From NCBI GenBank assembly GCA_015660885.1, contig JACTUB010000025.1, forward strand, positions 1 to 45,157: 45,157 nt of DNA, written 5' to 3'. The DNA comes from Methanoregulaceae archaeon. GTDB lineage: Archaea; Halobacteriota; Methanomicrobia; Methanomicrobiales; Methanospirillaceae. The translations under genes and the position numbers were made by a program. Under the pieces are notes generated by a model that worked only from the letters and a program-made list of their open reading frames with translations, made no database searches and was not told where the DNA came from. Numbering within the stretch: the first letter of the stretch is position 1; every line of letters begins with the position of its first letter. This document shows positions 1 to 7,300 of this stretch, piece after piece.

Positions 1-17
1 TCAGTTTCAGTTACCAT
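1..17 (-). CDS. Possible start of a small gene, cut by the window edge
   Basis: An ATG at 17 on the minus strand overlaps the end of the preceding small gene and stays open to the window edge. Only five full codons are visible, so no function can be given. The tight overlap with the upstream gene is the only support. Confidence 0.2.
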
Positions 18-156
18 TTTTCTCATCCTCGATTACTTCGATAAATCCCAGTCGGACCATGGCGTCGGCGCGGTCCCCCCGCTCCTGCCTGAATGCTTCC
101 AGGGAGGCGCGGTGCACCCTCTTCGGGTATTGGACGACTGCAGCAGCCACGGTCAT
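7..156 (-). CDS. Small hypothetical protein, 49 aa
   Basis: The ORF encodes 49 residues and was found by reading the minus strand directly. Its ATG overlaps the TGA of the upstream gene in an ATGA arrangement, which suggests translational coupling. The product is basic in the middle (RQERGDRADA) and acidic at the end (EVIEDEKNGN). It has no membrane segment and no motif I recognise. It belongs to the accessory genes of the integrated element. Its reality rests mainly on the ATGA overlap and on an amino-acid composition that looks like a protein. Confidence 0.45.
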   Translation of the reverse strand: MTVAAAVVQYPKRVHRASLEAFRQERGDRADAMVRLGFIEVIEDEKNGN

Positions 157-320
157 GCGGACACCTTCAGGCGTTTCTGTTTGGTAAACGCGACAACTGC
201 CATGCGAAGACGGTCACTGTCATTTTTCCCTATACCGGCGGCCTTGAGTGCCTCCAGGTGGGGGGTTACGTCGGTCTTGTCGGTCTTCGGTCTGAATGCT
301 ATAAGTTTCCCGGATTCCAT
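153..320 (-). CDS. Small basic hypothetical protein, 55 aa
   Basis: I chose the ATG at 320 because a perfect GGAGG lies five bases upstream (about 324-328). A longer frame exists but would run through the promoter. The 55-residue product begins MESGKLIAFR and contains an ALKAAGIGKNDSDRLRMAVVAF segment that could form two helices. I do not recognise the family. It starts an at least two-gene minus-strand unit. A TATA box at 361-370, flanked by GTTATAC repeats, indicates control by a DNA-binding protein, probably the divergent ribbon-helix-helix gene. DNA binding or an accessory excision role would be guesses. Confidence 0.6.
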   Translation of the reverse strand: MESGKLIAFRPKTDKTDVTPHLEALKAAGIGKNDSDRLRMAVVAFTKQKRLKVSA

Positions 321-332
321 CTTTCCTCCGTT

Positions 333-437
333 GTTATACAATCCTATACAACGCTTCACTATATAAAATTTGTTATACATAACTATACGACGTAAATCGA
401 ACTGTGAGAAAAGATTTATAGGATAGATTTGTATAAC
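333..437. promoter_or_regulatory. Divergent promoter with GTTATAC operator repeats
   Basis: Two direct copies of a 21-bp sequence (333-353 and 372-392, 17 of 21 identical) flank a TATA box for the leftward genes (361-370, TTTATATA on the minus strand). Within each copy the TATAC unit recurs at 9-bp spacing. A third exact half-site lies inverted at 431-437 (GTATAAC), just after a TTTATAG box at about 414-420 that could drive the rightward RHH gene. The layout fits cooperative binding of an RHH dimer that represses both directions. The binding protein is inferred from proximity. Confidence 0.5.
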
Positions 438-485
438 AAAAGTGTACGCCAATGAGCGTACGTGCATTGGATTTCAGAGGCTATG

Positions 486-725
486 ATGAGTAATGCGACT
501 GACACGAAGCAGGTCAATATCCGCCTTGAGGATGAGGACAGGAAAGCGATTGATCAGCTTGTGGTGGATGGAGAATATGAGAACCTATCGGCGTTTGTAC
601 GAACTGCAGTAAAAGAGAAACTTAACCCAAAACTACGCCGGGCACGAATGAGGAGAGAACTTATCGAACTTTTGAAGGATCCGGAGATTCGCCGGGAACT
701 GGAGATTGTCTTCCCGGGCGTTTGA
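486..725 (+). CDS. Ribbon-helix-helix (CopG/NikR-type) regulator
   Basis: The 79-residue product has the RHH layout near its N-terminus: a beta strand (QVNIRLEDED), a helix with a hydrophobic pattern (RKAIDQLVVDG), then EYENLSAFVRTAVKEKL, where the S-x-F-V-R-x-A core is typical of CopG/MetJ-type dimers. A basic, helical C-terminal tail follows. I chose the second of two adjacent ATGs because the GAGG at 477-480 is better spaced for it. The gene diverges from the small minus-strand genes across a region with GTTATAC repeats, so autoregulation is likely. It could also be the antitoxin part of a toxin-antitoxin pair, but no clear toxin is adjacent. Confidence 0.8.
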   Translation: MSNATDTKQVNIRLEDEDRKAIDQLVVDGEYENLSAFVRTAVKEKLNPKLRRARMRRELIELLKDPEIRRELEIVFPGV

Positions 726-825
726 ATTTTATTTTTCCTTCTTTTACAAAATCTCCGAGTATATCGACAACCTCCTGCTTTTCCGGTGATAATTTGCCCG
801 TATGGTGATCCCTCTTCAATTCCAT
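661..825 (-). CDS. Possible small protein downstream of the integrase, 54 aa
   Basis: An ATG at 825 opens a 54-codon frame 53 bases after the integrase stop, on the same strand. The protein is hydrophilic with a believable helical centre (SPEKQEVVDILGDFVKEGKI) and a Pro-rich tail. The last 65 bases run antisense to the RHH gene, and no strong ribosome site is seen. I list it because its composition looks more protein-like than the other frames here. It may be spurious. Confidence 0.3.
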   Translation of the reverse strand: MELKRDHHTGKLSPEKQEVVDILGDFVKEGKIKFKRPGRQSPVPGESPDPSKVR

Positions 826-878
826 GAGCGTTCTCACATGACACGATAAAATAATAGGATGGTGGAGGTTGAAAGTGA

Positions 879-1991
879 TTATGGTTTCCTATGCCGTTTT
901 TCCCGTGCATATCTCACCAGGAACTCCAGATTATCATCAGTCTCTCGTAATACCTGCAGGTCTCGCAAAGCCTCCTTTGAGAGTGCCATGCTGCACCGCC
1001 GGCAATACATAGAATCGTTCGCGTTCAGGGTCTCGCAACGCGGGCACTTGATGGGATCCAGGGGCCGTTCCCCGGCCTGCAGATCTTCCTGGGCCAGCCC
1101 GGCTTTCTGCAGGATCTTCTTCTTGACGTCCGCTCCTGAGAGGTGAATATACGTCGCTGGCATATTGGAGGATTTCGACCACCCGAACATGATGCGTAAT
1201 TCCATTTCGGTGAATCCCTCCCGGGCCCGGTCCGTGGCCCTGGCATGACGGAATGCGTGCGGGTGGACCCGTGTCGATACTCCCGCTCGTTTCTGCAGCA
1301 GCTTGCAGAGGTTCTGGACCGTCCGCACGTTCAGGCGATGCGAGCCGAAACCGTACCGGGTATAGGTCAGGAAGAGCGGGGAGTCTGGCTGGTCCTTCCC
1401 CGGGTGCACATTGATCCAGGCCTGCAGGTCCGGCATGCAGTCAATTAACCAAAGCTCGCGGTCCCCGGTCTTCCCGGATACCTTCACCATACCCCCGTAT
1501 TTATCGAACCGGACGGCGCCGGTGTTCAGGGAGAGTGCTTCATCGATCCTGCAGCCGGTATCCCAGAGGAACATTACCAGGGCGCGATCGCGGATGCTGT
1601 TGCAGGCGTTCACGAGTTTCTGGATATCCTCGCGGGTGAGCGGATCGGAAAAGGTGATCTTCGGGCGCTGCATCCGCTCATCGGCCGGGAAAAACCGTCT
1701 CTCTTTTTTCGGGTCAAGGAACCGGAAGAAGATCCGGAGTTCGATCATGTCACCCTGAAGCGTGCGGGGACTCACGGTTTTACGGCGATGGATGATGTAA
1801 TTCTCCAGGTCCACCTTGCGGATATCCCCCGCAGGTTTCATTCCGACGTATTTGAACAAAGTATAGACCCGCCATACTTTATCCCAGATGCTTGACGGCT
1901 GGAGTTGTTTGAGTTCCTGTCTCCTGATATAATTGGCCAGGATCTTCCTGTTTATAGGGTCCAGGTCGGGCAATCGGTCCAGGTATTCCAT
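879..1991 (-). CDS. Tyrosine recombinase/integrase with C-terminal zinc ribbon
   Basis: The 370-residue product is a site-specific recombinase of the phage-integrase/XerA type. Residues about 1-105 form a SAM-like core-binding domain (LENYIIHRRKTVSPRTLQGD). The catalytic domain follows, with Arg in DTGCRIDEAL, His-x-x-Arg in HAFRHARATD, and a terminal Tyr in PATYIHLSG. After the catalytic Tyr comes a zinc ribbon (CPRCETLNA, then CRRCSMA), which is common in archaeal integrases. The gene ends near small element genes and starts about 50 bases from the tRNA-Leu fragment, the usual place for an element's integrase. The frame is intact, so it is not split by integration as in SSV-type elements. 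Start chosen: ATG at 1991, with a weak AGGGG site upstream. Confidence 0.92.
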   Translation of the reverse strand: MEYLDRLPDLDPINRKILANYIRRQELKQLQPSSIWDKVWRVYTLFKYVGMKPAGDIRKVDLENYIIHRRKTVSPRTLQGDMIELRIFFRFLDPKKERRFFPADERMQRPKITFSDPLTREDIQKLVNACNSIRDRALVMFLWDTGCRIDEALSLNTGAVRFDKYGGMVKVSGKTGDRELWLIDCMPDLQAWINVHPGKDQPDSPLFLTYTRYGFGSHRLNVRTVQNLCKLLQKRAGVSTRVHPHAFRHARATDRAREGFTEMELRIMFGWSKSSNMPATYIHLSGADVKKKILQKAGLAQEDLQAGERPLDPIKCPRCETLNANDSMYCRRCSMALSKEALRDLQVLRETDDNLEFLVRYAREKRHRKP

Positions 1992-2038
1992 GCCCCTGAG
2001 TATGGTTTAACAAATATATATTACGCCATGTTGTTGCG

Positions 2039-2094
2039 TAAGGTTCAGGGCCTGATCTCGCAGGAGTTCTTGGGTTCGAATCCCATCCCTCGCA
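2039..2094 (+). other. tRNA-Leu 3'-half, probable attachment site (attR/attL)
   Basis: The stretch reads as the 3' half of a class II tRNA. It has the end of an anticodon loop (AGGT) and an anticodon 3' strand TCAGG, a long variable arm with CCTG/CAGG stem (2051-2064), a T-arm with GGTTCGAATCC, and a 3' acceptor strand CCCTCGC followed by discriminator A. The xAG-G-T loop and the long arm fit tRNA-Leu (CAG, TAG or GAG). No 5' half (expected GCGAGGG) lies upstream. One T-stem pair is T-T, so this copy is probably non-functional. I infer a recombination site with crossover in the anticodon loop. Confidence 0.62.
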
Positions 2095-2237
2095 TTTTCT
2101 CTCGCTTTTCCTTGCTCATAAATCTCAGCGTGTTTTCCCTTAATGTTATTCAAGATGATATTTGCAATTTTAATTAAAACGCCGAGGAATTGTATCTAAA
2201 AATCCTTAATTACTATGAATCACTGTACTATTGATTT

Positions 2238-2996
2238 ATGAAAGAGATCGTAGCCCGTATCGTTTGTTGTATTTCTATTATCCTGGTTGTTGCAGCCGCA
2301 GGATGTGTTGCACCACCAAAAGAAAATGCAACATCAACGAAAAATGGGAATATCTATAATCCCAATCAACCCGGTTCGCAGACTACTTCAACACCAAATT
2401 ATGTTACGGAGGTGACACCATTTGAAACTGTTACATCGGCAAGTGGATTCCAGACAATTCCCCCTACCCCGATACCCGGGGATCTCTATTGCCGCATTTA
2501 TTCAACGACGAATACCTATGCATATAACAAAACGGCAATTGCATTTAACCTCCAGAATCCCCCGATGTATATTAATTATACCGTAAAGCCATCGAATGTA
2601 ACTATTCATAAAGTAATTGATTCCAAAATCGTCGGAGAGGGTGAACAAGAACTCACCATCGATACGTACAGTCCCATTTCAACGTTTGTTGTCACGGTGC
2701 TGAGCAAAGCGTCCGGAGAAATATATCTTCAGGATGGATTTGGAACTCAGCAATATACAACGTATCTGAATCGTACTCTCAAAGTCCTTAACCGGGATAA
2801 CCTGCAGATAGAATTCAGTGGTAATAATATTACTGCAACGGCAATGGTGTGGGTAAAACCGGAAGGAAATTTCAATGATACGACAAAATTTAATATGACG
2901 ACAGATTGTGCCTATTTCGCGGCAAATCCCAGAAATGTGATAGCAGTCGCAACGGCAACCACCACAGCAACACCAACGTATATACTACAAAATTGA
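2238..2996 (+). CDS. Secreted lipoprotein of unknown function
   Basis: The 252-residue product begins with a short basic N-terminus, a hydrophobic stretch (CCISIILVVAAA) and a lipobox-like AAGC around residue 22-25. This predicts export and lipid anchoring at the cysteine. A Thr/Ser/Asn/Pro-rich linker follows (ATSTKNGNIYNPNQPGSQTT), typical of archaeal surface proteins. The rest is beta-rich with many Asn-x-Ser/Thr sites, consistent with N-glycosylation, and it ends in a Thr-rich tail (ATATTTATPTY). I do not recognise a family. It sits just right of the tRNA fragment, so it is probably the first chromosomal gene outside the integrated element. Confidence 0.75.
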   Translation: MKEIVARIVCCISIILVVAAAGCVAPPKENATSTKNGNIYNPNQPGSQTTSTPNYVTEVTPFETVTSASGFQTIPPTPIPGDLYCRIYSTTNTYAYNKTAIAFNLQNPPMYINYTVKPSNVTIHKVIDSKIVGEGEQELTIDTYSPISTFVVTVLSKASGEIYLQDGFGTQQYTTYLNRTLKVLNRDNLQIEFSGNNITATAMVWVKPEGNFNDTTKFNMTTDCAYFAANPRNVIAVATATTTATPTYILQN

Positions 2997-3028
2997 AGAT
3001 CGGCATAATACCAATTAAATCATTATTT

Positions 3029-3080
3029 TAAATTTTTTAATCTGAGTTTATCGTTTTTTTATTTTTGATATTTTTCTCTT
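3029..3080 (+). terminator. Oligo-T terminator after the lipoprotein gene
   Basis: Several T-tracts (TTTTTT, TTTTTTT, TTTTT, TTTTT) follow the lipoprotein stop codon with no strong hairpin. This matches the U-tract termination known for archaeal RNA polymerase. Confidence 0.3.
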
Positions 3081-3153
3081 TATGTCTTTAAACGGTGAGG
3101 TATTTATGCGATGAAAGCAATTTTAGTAAGGCGGAACAGCCATTAATTTTTGT

Positions 3154-3225
3154 GTCCCGGTGGGGTAGTGGACATCCTAGAAGATTGCGGATCTTTTGAC
3201 CCGGGTTCAAGTCCCGGCCGGGGCG
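3154..3225 (+). tRNA. tRNA-Arg (anticodon GCG)
   Basis: The acceptor stem GTCCCGG (3154-3160) pairs with CCGGGGC (3218-3224), with one G-T pair, and the discriminator is G. The D arm is GGGT/ATCC and the T arm is CCGGG-TTCAAGT-CCCGG (3201-3217). The anticodon stem GAAGA/TCTTT closes a seven-base loop TTGCGGA, giving GCG at 3187-3189. CCA is not encoded. Strict position counting shifts the frame by one base and would give TGC (Ala), but that stem pairs badly and the Ala G3-U70 pair is absent, so I favour Arg. Confidence 0.75.
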
Positions 3226-3273
3226 TAAAAATTTTCCAGGTCGAAATCTCTTCTAAAAAAAAACCATCGCTTC

Positions 3274-3840
3274 TCACCTTTTTTTACTGGTCGCTGCCAG
3301 GGCAATTTTCTGTACATATTCATTCTTATCGTTGGTTTCTGTCTGGATGAGACGAAGGCTCTTTTCGTCTCCAATAGCAGAGAGAGCAAGTACAGCTCCC
3401 ATGCGGACACGCCAGTCAGTATCTTTCAATAATTCCCCGAGACGGTCAGCGGAGGCGGGATCTGCAATCCGTGTGAGCGCGGCAATCACGTGCCTTCTGA
3501 CATCGGTTTTCTCATCCCGTAATGCAAGAATAAGCGCATCCGTTGCTTTATGCGCCCGAAGTTTCCCGAGAGCTTCGGCGGCCCGCATCCTTACTGCCCA
3601 GTCGCCATCGCGAAGCGTTGCAATCAAACGGTCAACCGGGCGGGGATCACCAATCCGGCCAAGTACCCAGGCAGCTCTGAGCCTTACGACGCTGTCACGG
3701 GCATCAAGAGCGTTGATGAGCGGTTCTATCGCAGGCGTGCCTGTTTGTACCAGAGCATAGGCAGCAGCCCAGCGGATTTCTTCATTTTTATCAGAAAGAT
3801 CTTTAATAAGCGCGGAAATTTTTTCTTTTGAAATATCCAT
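3274..3840 (-). CDS. HEAT-repeat protein
   Basis: The 188-residue product consists of about five tandem HEAT/PBS-lyase-like helical repeats. Each is about 31 residues with the signature D-x-x-x-x-V-R-x-x-A-A-x-A-L-G-x-I/L-G-D (for example DSVVRLRAAWVLGRIGD and DWAVRMRAAEALGKLRA). Such solenoids act as protein-protein scaffolds. In methanogens they are often found free-standing and uncharacterised. I chose the ATG at 3840 because a GGAG lies nine bases upstream. The start 9 bases earlier would be too close to it. The gene is convergent with the tRNA-Arg on the other strand. Confidence 0.85.
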   Translation of the reverse strand: MDISKEKISALIKDLSDKNEEIRWAAAYALVQTGTPAIEPLINALDARDSVVRLRAAWVLGRIGDPRPVDRLIATLRDGDWAVRMRAAEALGKLRAHKATDALILALRDEKTDVRRHVIAALTRIADPASADRLGELLKDTDWRVRMGAVLALSAIGDEKSLRLIQTETNDKNEYVQKIALAATSKKR

Positions 3841-3916
3841 CCTTGACATCTCCGTTTCGGTTTTTATCTCATCTGAAAATTGTATTAAATGACAGGGTTG
3901 CATTATTTTTTTGCTT

Positions 3917-4171
3917 TTAAGTTGTCCTTTTTTTCACGGCAGAATCATAAACCACCCAGTTCCTCTCCCATTCCGGATTTCTTGATTTAAGCATGGAGAG
4001 AACTTTCGTCTTGATTTCATGAGTGGTAGCACCATCTCTGGTGCTCCTTTCTATATCCTGCGCTATTGTTCTTGCATAGTCAGGAGGAGCACCGGATTTT
4101 ATTGCACTTACAATAATTTTTTCAGGCACAAATGGTTCTTTCCGGCCATCCCGTTTTTTTATCAGGACCAT
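3917..4171 (-). CDS. ATP-cone domain protein
   Basis: The 84-residue product resembles a stand-alone ATP-cone, the nucleotide-sensing domain of ribonucleotide reductases and NrdR. The hallmark N-terminal KKRDGRKEPFVPEKI is followed by a helical body (SAIKSGAPPDYARTIAQDIE) and VLSMLKSRNPEW. No catalytic domain follows, so a regulatory or ATP-binding role is inferred only. I start it at the ATG at 4171, which has a GAGGGG site six bases upstream. The longer frame from 4213 would overlap the upstream gene and has no ribosome site. It lies just after the DUF2769 gene on the same strand and is probably co-transcribed with it. Confidence 0.72.
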   Translation of the reverse strand: MVLIKKRDGRKEPFVPEKIIVSAIKSGAPPDYARTIAQDIERSTRDGATTHEIKTKVLSMLKSRNPEWERNWVVYDSAVKKRTT

Positions 4172-4191
4172 GTTCCCCTCACCATACACTC

Positions 4192-4509
4192 TTAAACCAT
4201 CTTTGTTCCCCATAACGCGTGTTCATAGCGCTGGGCTTTCTCCGCACCCTTAATGCAGAAGAATTTGTTCTTATATCCGCACTCGGTCGTAACCGGGCAA
4301 CTCGGACAGATACAGCCCTTGTCTTCGGAAATGCACATGAAACTCTTCCCTTTTATACAGAAGATCAACTCTTTTGCATTCTTTGCACATTTGTTGTGTG
4401 TGGGGCAGCTTGGGCATTTACACATACCCTTGAATTTTTCCTCTGCCATCGCCATATCTTTAGGAGAAATTTTCCTGATGTCCTGCATCATCTGTTCAAA
4501 TTTGTCCAT
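4192..4509 (-). CDS. DUF2769-type cysteine-rich protein
   Basis: The 105-residue product carries repeated cysteine clusters (CKCPSCPTHNKCAKN; ICPSCPVTTECGYKNKFFC) with the CPSCP-x-x-x-x-C pattern of the methanogen family DUF2769. Ten or more cysteines suggest metal or Fe-S binding, but the function of the family is unknown to me. The ATG at 4509 is preceded by GGTGA. A GTG nine bases upstream overlaps that site and is less likely. The gene leads a two-gene unit with the ATP-cone protein and sits beside the heat-shock cluster. Confidence 0.78.
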   Translation of the reverse strand: MDKFEQMMQDIRKISPKDMAMAEEKFKGMCKCPSCPTHNKCAKNAKELIFCIKGKSFMCISEDKGCICPSCPVTTECGYKNKFFCIKGAEKAQRYEHALWGTKMV

Positions 4510-4638
4510 GTTTTTCACCCTTTTTCTGAATGTTCGACAATCACTGCCATCGCCATTTTGGTGATCTGCACTCTTTTTTCATACTCCTTGCTCACTTTTC
4601 TCGATTCGATTCGCCGGAATTTCATCCTAAACGGAAAT

Positions 4639-5118
4639 TCAATCAATGGTAATTTTTCCCTTCGCCTCTTTCGATGATTTCCTGAGATGTACTTCGAGAA
4701 TCCCGTTTTTGAACGATGCGGTCGACCTGTCTTCAGTAACCACTTTTGGAAGGGGAATGAACCGCGTCATGGATCCAAAACTGCGCTCACGAAGATAATA
4801 CCCTTCCCGCTCTTCCTTTTTTTCTTCTTTGCGTTCGCAGGAGATTTCCAGTGTCTGCGGGTTGATAAGGGTAAGAGTAATGTCTTTTTTGGAGACACCG
4901 GGAATAAGATCTGCTGTTACGATTACTTCATCACCCTGTTCAGTCACGTCGACACGGAAATCAGCCCGTTGTGCGGGCAACATTTTCGTAGTAACATCCT
5001 TGGCAGCGGGTAACAACGCTGTCGGATTGGTCTCATACATCTGCTGGAACAAAGAGTCCATGTAATTTCTCATGTCATCAAGCTCATCAAAAATTGACTT
5101 GTAATACCATCTTACCAT
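4639..5118 (-). CDS. Small heat-shock protein, Hsp20/alpha-crystallin family
   Basis: The 159-residue product is an ATP-independent holdase chaperone. After an N-terminal region with paired aromatic and acidic residues (YYKSIFDELDDMRNYMD) comes the alpha-crystallin domain at about 50-145. It runs from FRVDVTEQGDEVIVTADLPG-like strands to the conserved signature around ATASFKNGILEVHL (here STASFKNGILEVHL). The C-terminal extension is short and lacks a clear I-x-I motif. AGGAGGG lies six bases before the ATG. A perfect inverted repeat 113 bases upstream (5231-5251) overlaps a TATA-like element and is a good candidate heat-shock operator. A second, shorter Hsp20 is encoded at 10328-10624. Confidence 0.92.
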   Translation of the reverse strand: MVRWYYKSIFDELDDMRNYMDSLFQQMYETNPTALLPAAKDVTTKMLPAQRADFRVDVTEQGDEVIVTADLIPGVSKKDITLTLINPQTLEISCERKEEKKEEREGYYLRERSFGSMTRFIPLPKVVTEDRSTASFKNGILEVHLRKSSKEAKGKITID

Positions 5119-5230
5119 AACTCCCTCCTTACGATAATTTTCCCGGACGGATGAAAATGTTCTTTCTCAGCCCAAGAGGAAATTCCCCCAAATTTTCGAC
5201 CATGAAGTTCACGCGGTAAGGGATAATGAT

Positions 5231-5251
5231 CTGAAATATTGTATATTTCAG
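5231..5251. promoter_or_regulatory. Palindromic operator candidate upstream of hsp20
   Basis: CTGAAATAT-TGT-ATATTTCAG is a perfect 9-bp inverted repeat with a 3-bp spacer, lying 113 bases before the hsp20 ATG and containing a TATA-like core. A related perfect palindrome (TGAAATTTAAATTTCA) lies before the grpE operon at 9899-9914. A shared repressor that competes with TBP is inferred. Confidence 0.45.
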
Positions 5252-5309
5252 TCCGTAGCATTCTCCAAGAGCGAACACTACAGAAGGATATATCCTGTAT
5301 CCCATCACC

Positions 5310-5400
5310 CCTTTTCCGTGACATGTATTGTGAATGGAATTTATCAACTATTGCTTAAAAAACAGTTTTTGTAATAAATTTTGAAATAATCCAATATTCA
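5310..5400. repeat. Upstream region shared with the grpE operon (copy A)
   Basis: About 90 bp here align with 10225-10308. The best segment (5361-5400, starting AACAG and ending AATATTC) has 30 of 40 identical bases, and the preceding part shares TGTATTG and GGAATTTTAT-like blocks. Both copies lie far upstream of heat-shock transcription units and just beyond the 3' end of another minus-strand gene. They may be a duplicated regulatory or terminator segment. Confidence 0.35.
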
Positions 5401-5418
5401 TGTGAATCCCGTTTTCGT

Positions 5419-5727
5419 CTAATTTTTCACATCTTCGGGTTTTAACAGGCTGACAAGGGTTTCAATGCTGACAATTTCCCGCCTCATGACCTCTTCGTGA
5501 AAATACTGTCTTAACTTGGATTCGAATTTTAATTTGTATTCTGCATTTAACTGGCGTTTTTCATTAAACTGGTTCTTCAGGTAAAACTGGAGTTCCCTGA
5601 GTTCCTGCTGGGTAAGTTTATCGACAATTGTCTCCTTGTATTTGTTCATCAGGGTCAATTTTATTTCATCGGACGGACTTTTGTGGGAATTATCCTTTTT
5701 TTCATATTTTACCGCCATTTTCTTCAT
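5419..5727 (-). CDS. Hypothetical charged helical protein, about 102 aa
   Basis: The product is strongly charged and predicted to be helical throughout (ELRELQFYLKNQFNEKRQLN; KLKFESKLRQYFHEEVMRRE), with no cysteines and no membrane segment. I do not recognise it. Candidate starts are the ATG at 5727 and the ATG at 5718. The latter has AGTGAT seven bases upstream, so the protein may be three residues shorter. It lies between hsp20 and the dnaJ region on the same strand, so a stress-related role is possible but only by association. Confidence 0.6.
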   Translation of the reverse strand: MKKMAVKYEKKDNSHKSPSDEIKLTLMNKYKETIVDKLTQQELRELQFYLKNQFNEKRQLNAEYKLKFESKLRQYFHEEVMRREIVSIETLVSLLKPEDVKN

Positions 5728-5944
5728 CACTCTCTTTGAACTGGTATTTTTTTATAATTTATCTGATTATAGTACCAGAATAAAAATTTCCGGTATTTAC
5801 TACGGGTAATCCCCGGGTTATCCGGAAAACAACAAGCGGCAAATCAGAATTGCGCTGGTACACTTTTTTACCCTATTTCATTCGTGTTACATCTTTCTGC
5901 TTCGCACCGGATAATCCAGATATTCGTTTTCCTGCCAGGGGAGG

Positions 5945-6139
5945 TTATACTGATGACTCAATTTTATGATTTTTTACATCGATCCTGTATATGGCAGGAT
6001 TTTTCAGCAAATCGAGTACATTAATTTTCATGTCGATCAATTCCTCGTAAGGGAAAAAATCGGCAAATTTTTTCTCCTCTTCGGTCCAGAAAATCTGGAT
6101 TCCATTTTGATACTTCGTACAACTTTCAATCTTATGCAT
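5945..6139 (-). CDS. Small hypothetical protein, 64 aa
   Basis: I start this gene at the ATG at 6139, which follows a perfect GGAGG (AGGAGGAAAACAG). A longer frame reaches 6178 but has no ribosome site. The 64 residues form a compact mixed pattern (KYQNGIQIFWTEEEKKFADF, then ELIDMKINVLDLLKNP). The final segment YRIDVKNHKIESSV may be a beta hairpin. No family is recognised. It lies 87 bases downstream of dnaJ on the same strand and could be the last gene of the grpE-dnaK-dnaJ unit. Confidence 0.62.
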   Translation of the reverse strand: MHKIESCTKYQNGIQIFWTEEEKKFADFFPYEELIDMKINVLDLLKNPAIYRIDVKNHKIESSV

Positions 6140-6226
6140 CTGTTTTCCTCCTGTTTCCACCATATACAATTTTCGCATAGGAGAAAAGATGATACTCTTT
6201 TCATCCTCGGTATCTGTTCATTACCT

Positions 6227-7282
6227 TCAACCGACAAAGGCCTCTTTTACCAGATCCTCTTGTTTTTTTGTCAGTTTTTCCGGAATTTTTATAATAACCT
6301 TTATGAGAAGATCTCCCCGTTTGTCGGAATTAAGGTAAGGCATACCCTGCTCCCTGAGCCGGAAGAGTGTATGACTCTGTGTCCCTCGGGGAATTTTCAA
6401 TGCTGCTGTTCCCGTGATAGTTGGTACATTGATCTCACTACCCAGCAGGGCTGTTACCAGACTGACGACTGCGGTACTGTAGAGATCAGCACCCTGCCTT
6501 TCAAAGATATCGTGCTTTTTAAGGTGTATGACGGCGTACAAGTCTCCTGGCGGCCCCTGATTCTCGCCGGGTTCACCCTCACCGGCAATCCTCAGCAACT
6601 GTCCATCTTCGACACCCCGTGGGATGGACACTTCGATTCTTCTCGTTTTCTGTATCGTTCCTCTGCCGTGACAGGTCTCACAGGGCTTTTCAATAATTTT
6701 CCCGCTCCCGCCGCAATCAGGACATTGGGCAATATTCATCATTGGGCGGTTGCCGATTTTCTGAACTTTCCTTATCTCTCCCGTCCCTTCACACGTGGGA
6801 CATTCCCGCATATAACCTGGCTGTGCACCTGTTCCGTGACAGGTCCTGCACTCAGAATAATGAGGGACTGCAACCGTGTTTTTCGTGCCGTAAAAGGCGT
6901 CGGAAAGGGAGATCTCGAGATCATACCGGAGATCTGCCCCTGCCCTGACCCGAGCCCTCCGGGAACCCCCGGAAAACGCATCGAAGATATCACCTAAGCC
7001 AAAATCCCTGAATAGATCATCATAGCTGGGAGTTTTGGTCCCGGTAAAATCACCCGGTTTGAATGCGGCGTGTCCGACCTGATCGTATTGCGATTTTTTC
7101 TGGGGATCGCTCAGTACCTGGTAGGCTTCATTGATTTCTTTGAATTTTTCTTCGGCCTCTTTGCTGCCTTTATTGAGATCCGGATGATATTTTCGCGCAA
7201 GATGCCTGAACGCCTTTTTCAGCTCGTCCTGCGACGCGTCTTTTTTCACGCCCAGGATTTCATAGTAGTCCCCTTTTTCCAT
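6227..7282 (-). CDS. dnaJ: Co-chaperone DnaJ (Hsp40)
   Basis: The 351-residue protein stimulates the DnaK ATPase and delivers substrates. The J domain is at 1-70 with the essential HPD in [12 protein letters not shown] Gly/Phe-rich linker follows. The zinc domain has four CxxCxGxG motifs ([32 protein letters not shown]), and the C-terminal substrate-binding domains include [18 protein letters not shown]. All four zinc motifs are intact, so it is a full type I DnaJ. It is 18 bases downstream of dnaK and clearly in the same operon. Bacterial-type DnaK systems in archaea are usually seen as old acquisitions from bacteria. Confidence 0.96.
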   Translation of the reverse strand: MEKGDYYEILGVKKDASQDELKKAFRHLARKYHPDLNKGSKEAEEKFKEINEAYQVLSDPQKKSQYDQVGHAAFKPGDFTGTKTPSYDDLFRDFGLGDIFDAFSGGSRRARVRAGADLRYDLEISLSDAFYGTKNTVAVPHYSECRTCHGTGAQPGYMRECPTCEGTGEIRKVQKIGNRPMMNIAQCPDCGGSGKIIEKPCETCHGRGTIQKTRRIEVSIPRGVEDGQLLRIAGEGEPGENQGPPGDLYAVIHLKKHDIFERQGADLYSTAVVSLVTALLGSEINVPTITGTAALKIPRGTQSHTLFRLREQGMPYLNSDKRGDLLIKVIIKIPEKLTKKQEDLVKEAFVG

Positions 7283-7300
7283 AGGATCTCTGAAAAATGA

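Larger units (their letters stand above)
1..2094. mobile_element. Right end of an integrated element (partial)
   Basis: This stretch combines a tyrosine recombinase, a ribbon-helix-helix regulator and several very small unknown genes, and it ends in a tRNA-Leu 3' fragment in plus orientation. Integration into a tRNA gene normally leaves an intact tRNA at one end and a duplicate 3' part at the other. Because the fragment reads plus and the integrase lies to its left, I infer that the element extends left beyond the window towards an intact tRNA-Leu. The left boundary is not visible. The type (plasmid-like, viral or other) cannot be decided, since no replication or structural gene is seen. Confidence 0.5.

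Noticed and set aside
93..395. Plus-strand frame of 100 codons at the left end
   Set aside because: It runs antisense to two small minus-strand genes with ribosome sites and through their promoter. Its composition is that of a shadow frame.
3154..3225. tRNA-Ala (TGC) reading of the complete tRNA
   Set aside because: The position count allows it, but the anticodon stem would be mispaired and the G3-U70 alanine identity pair is missing.
5112..5347. Minus-strand frames upstream of hsp20 (70-72 codons)
   Set aside because: They run through the operator palindrome and the hsp20 leader, and have no ribosome site.
5966..6997. 343-codon plus-strand frame opposite dnaJ
   Set aside because: It is long, but lies antisense to dnaJ and is rich in Cys, Phe and Pro. 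DnaJ is certain here.
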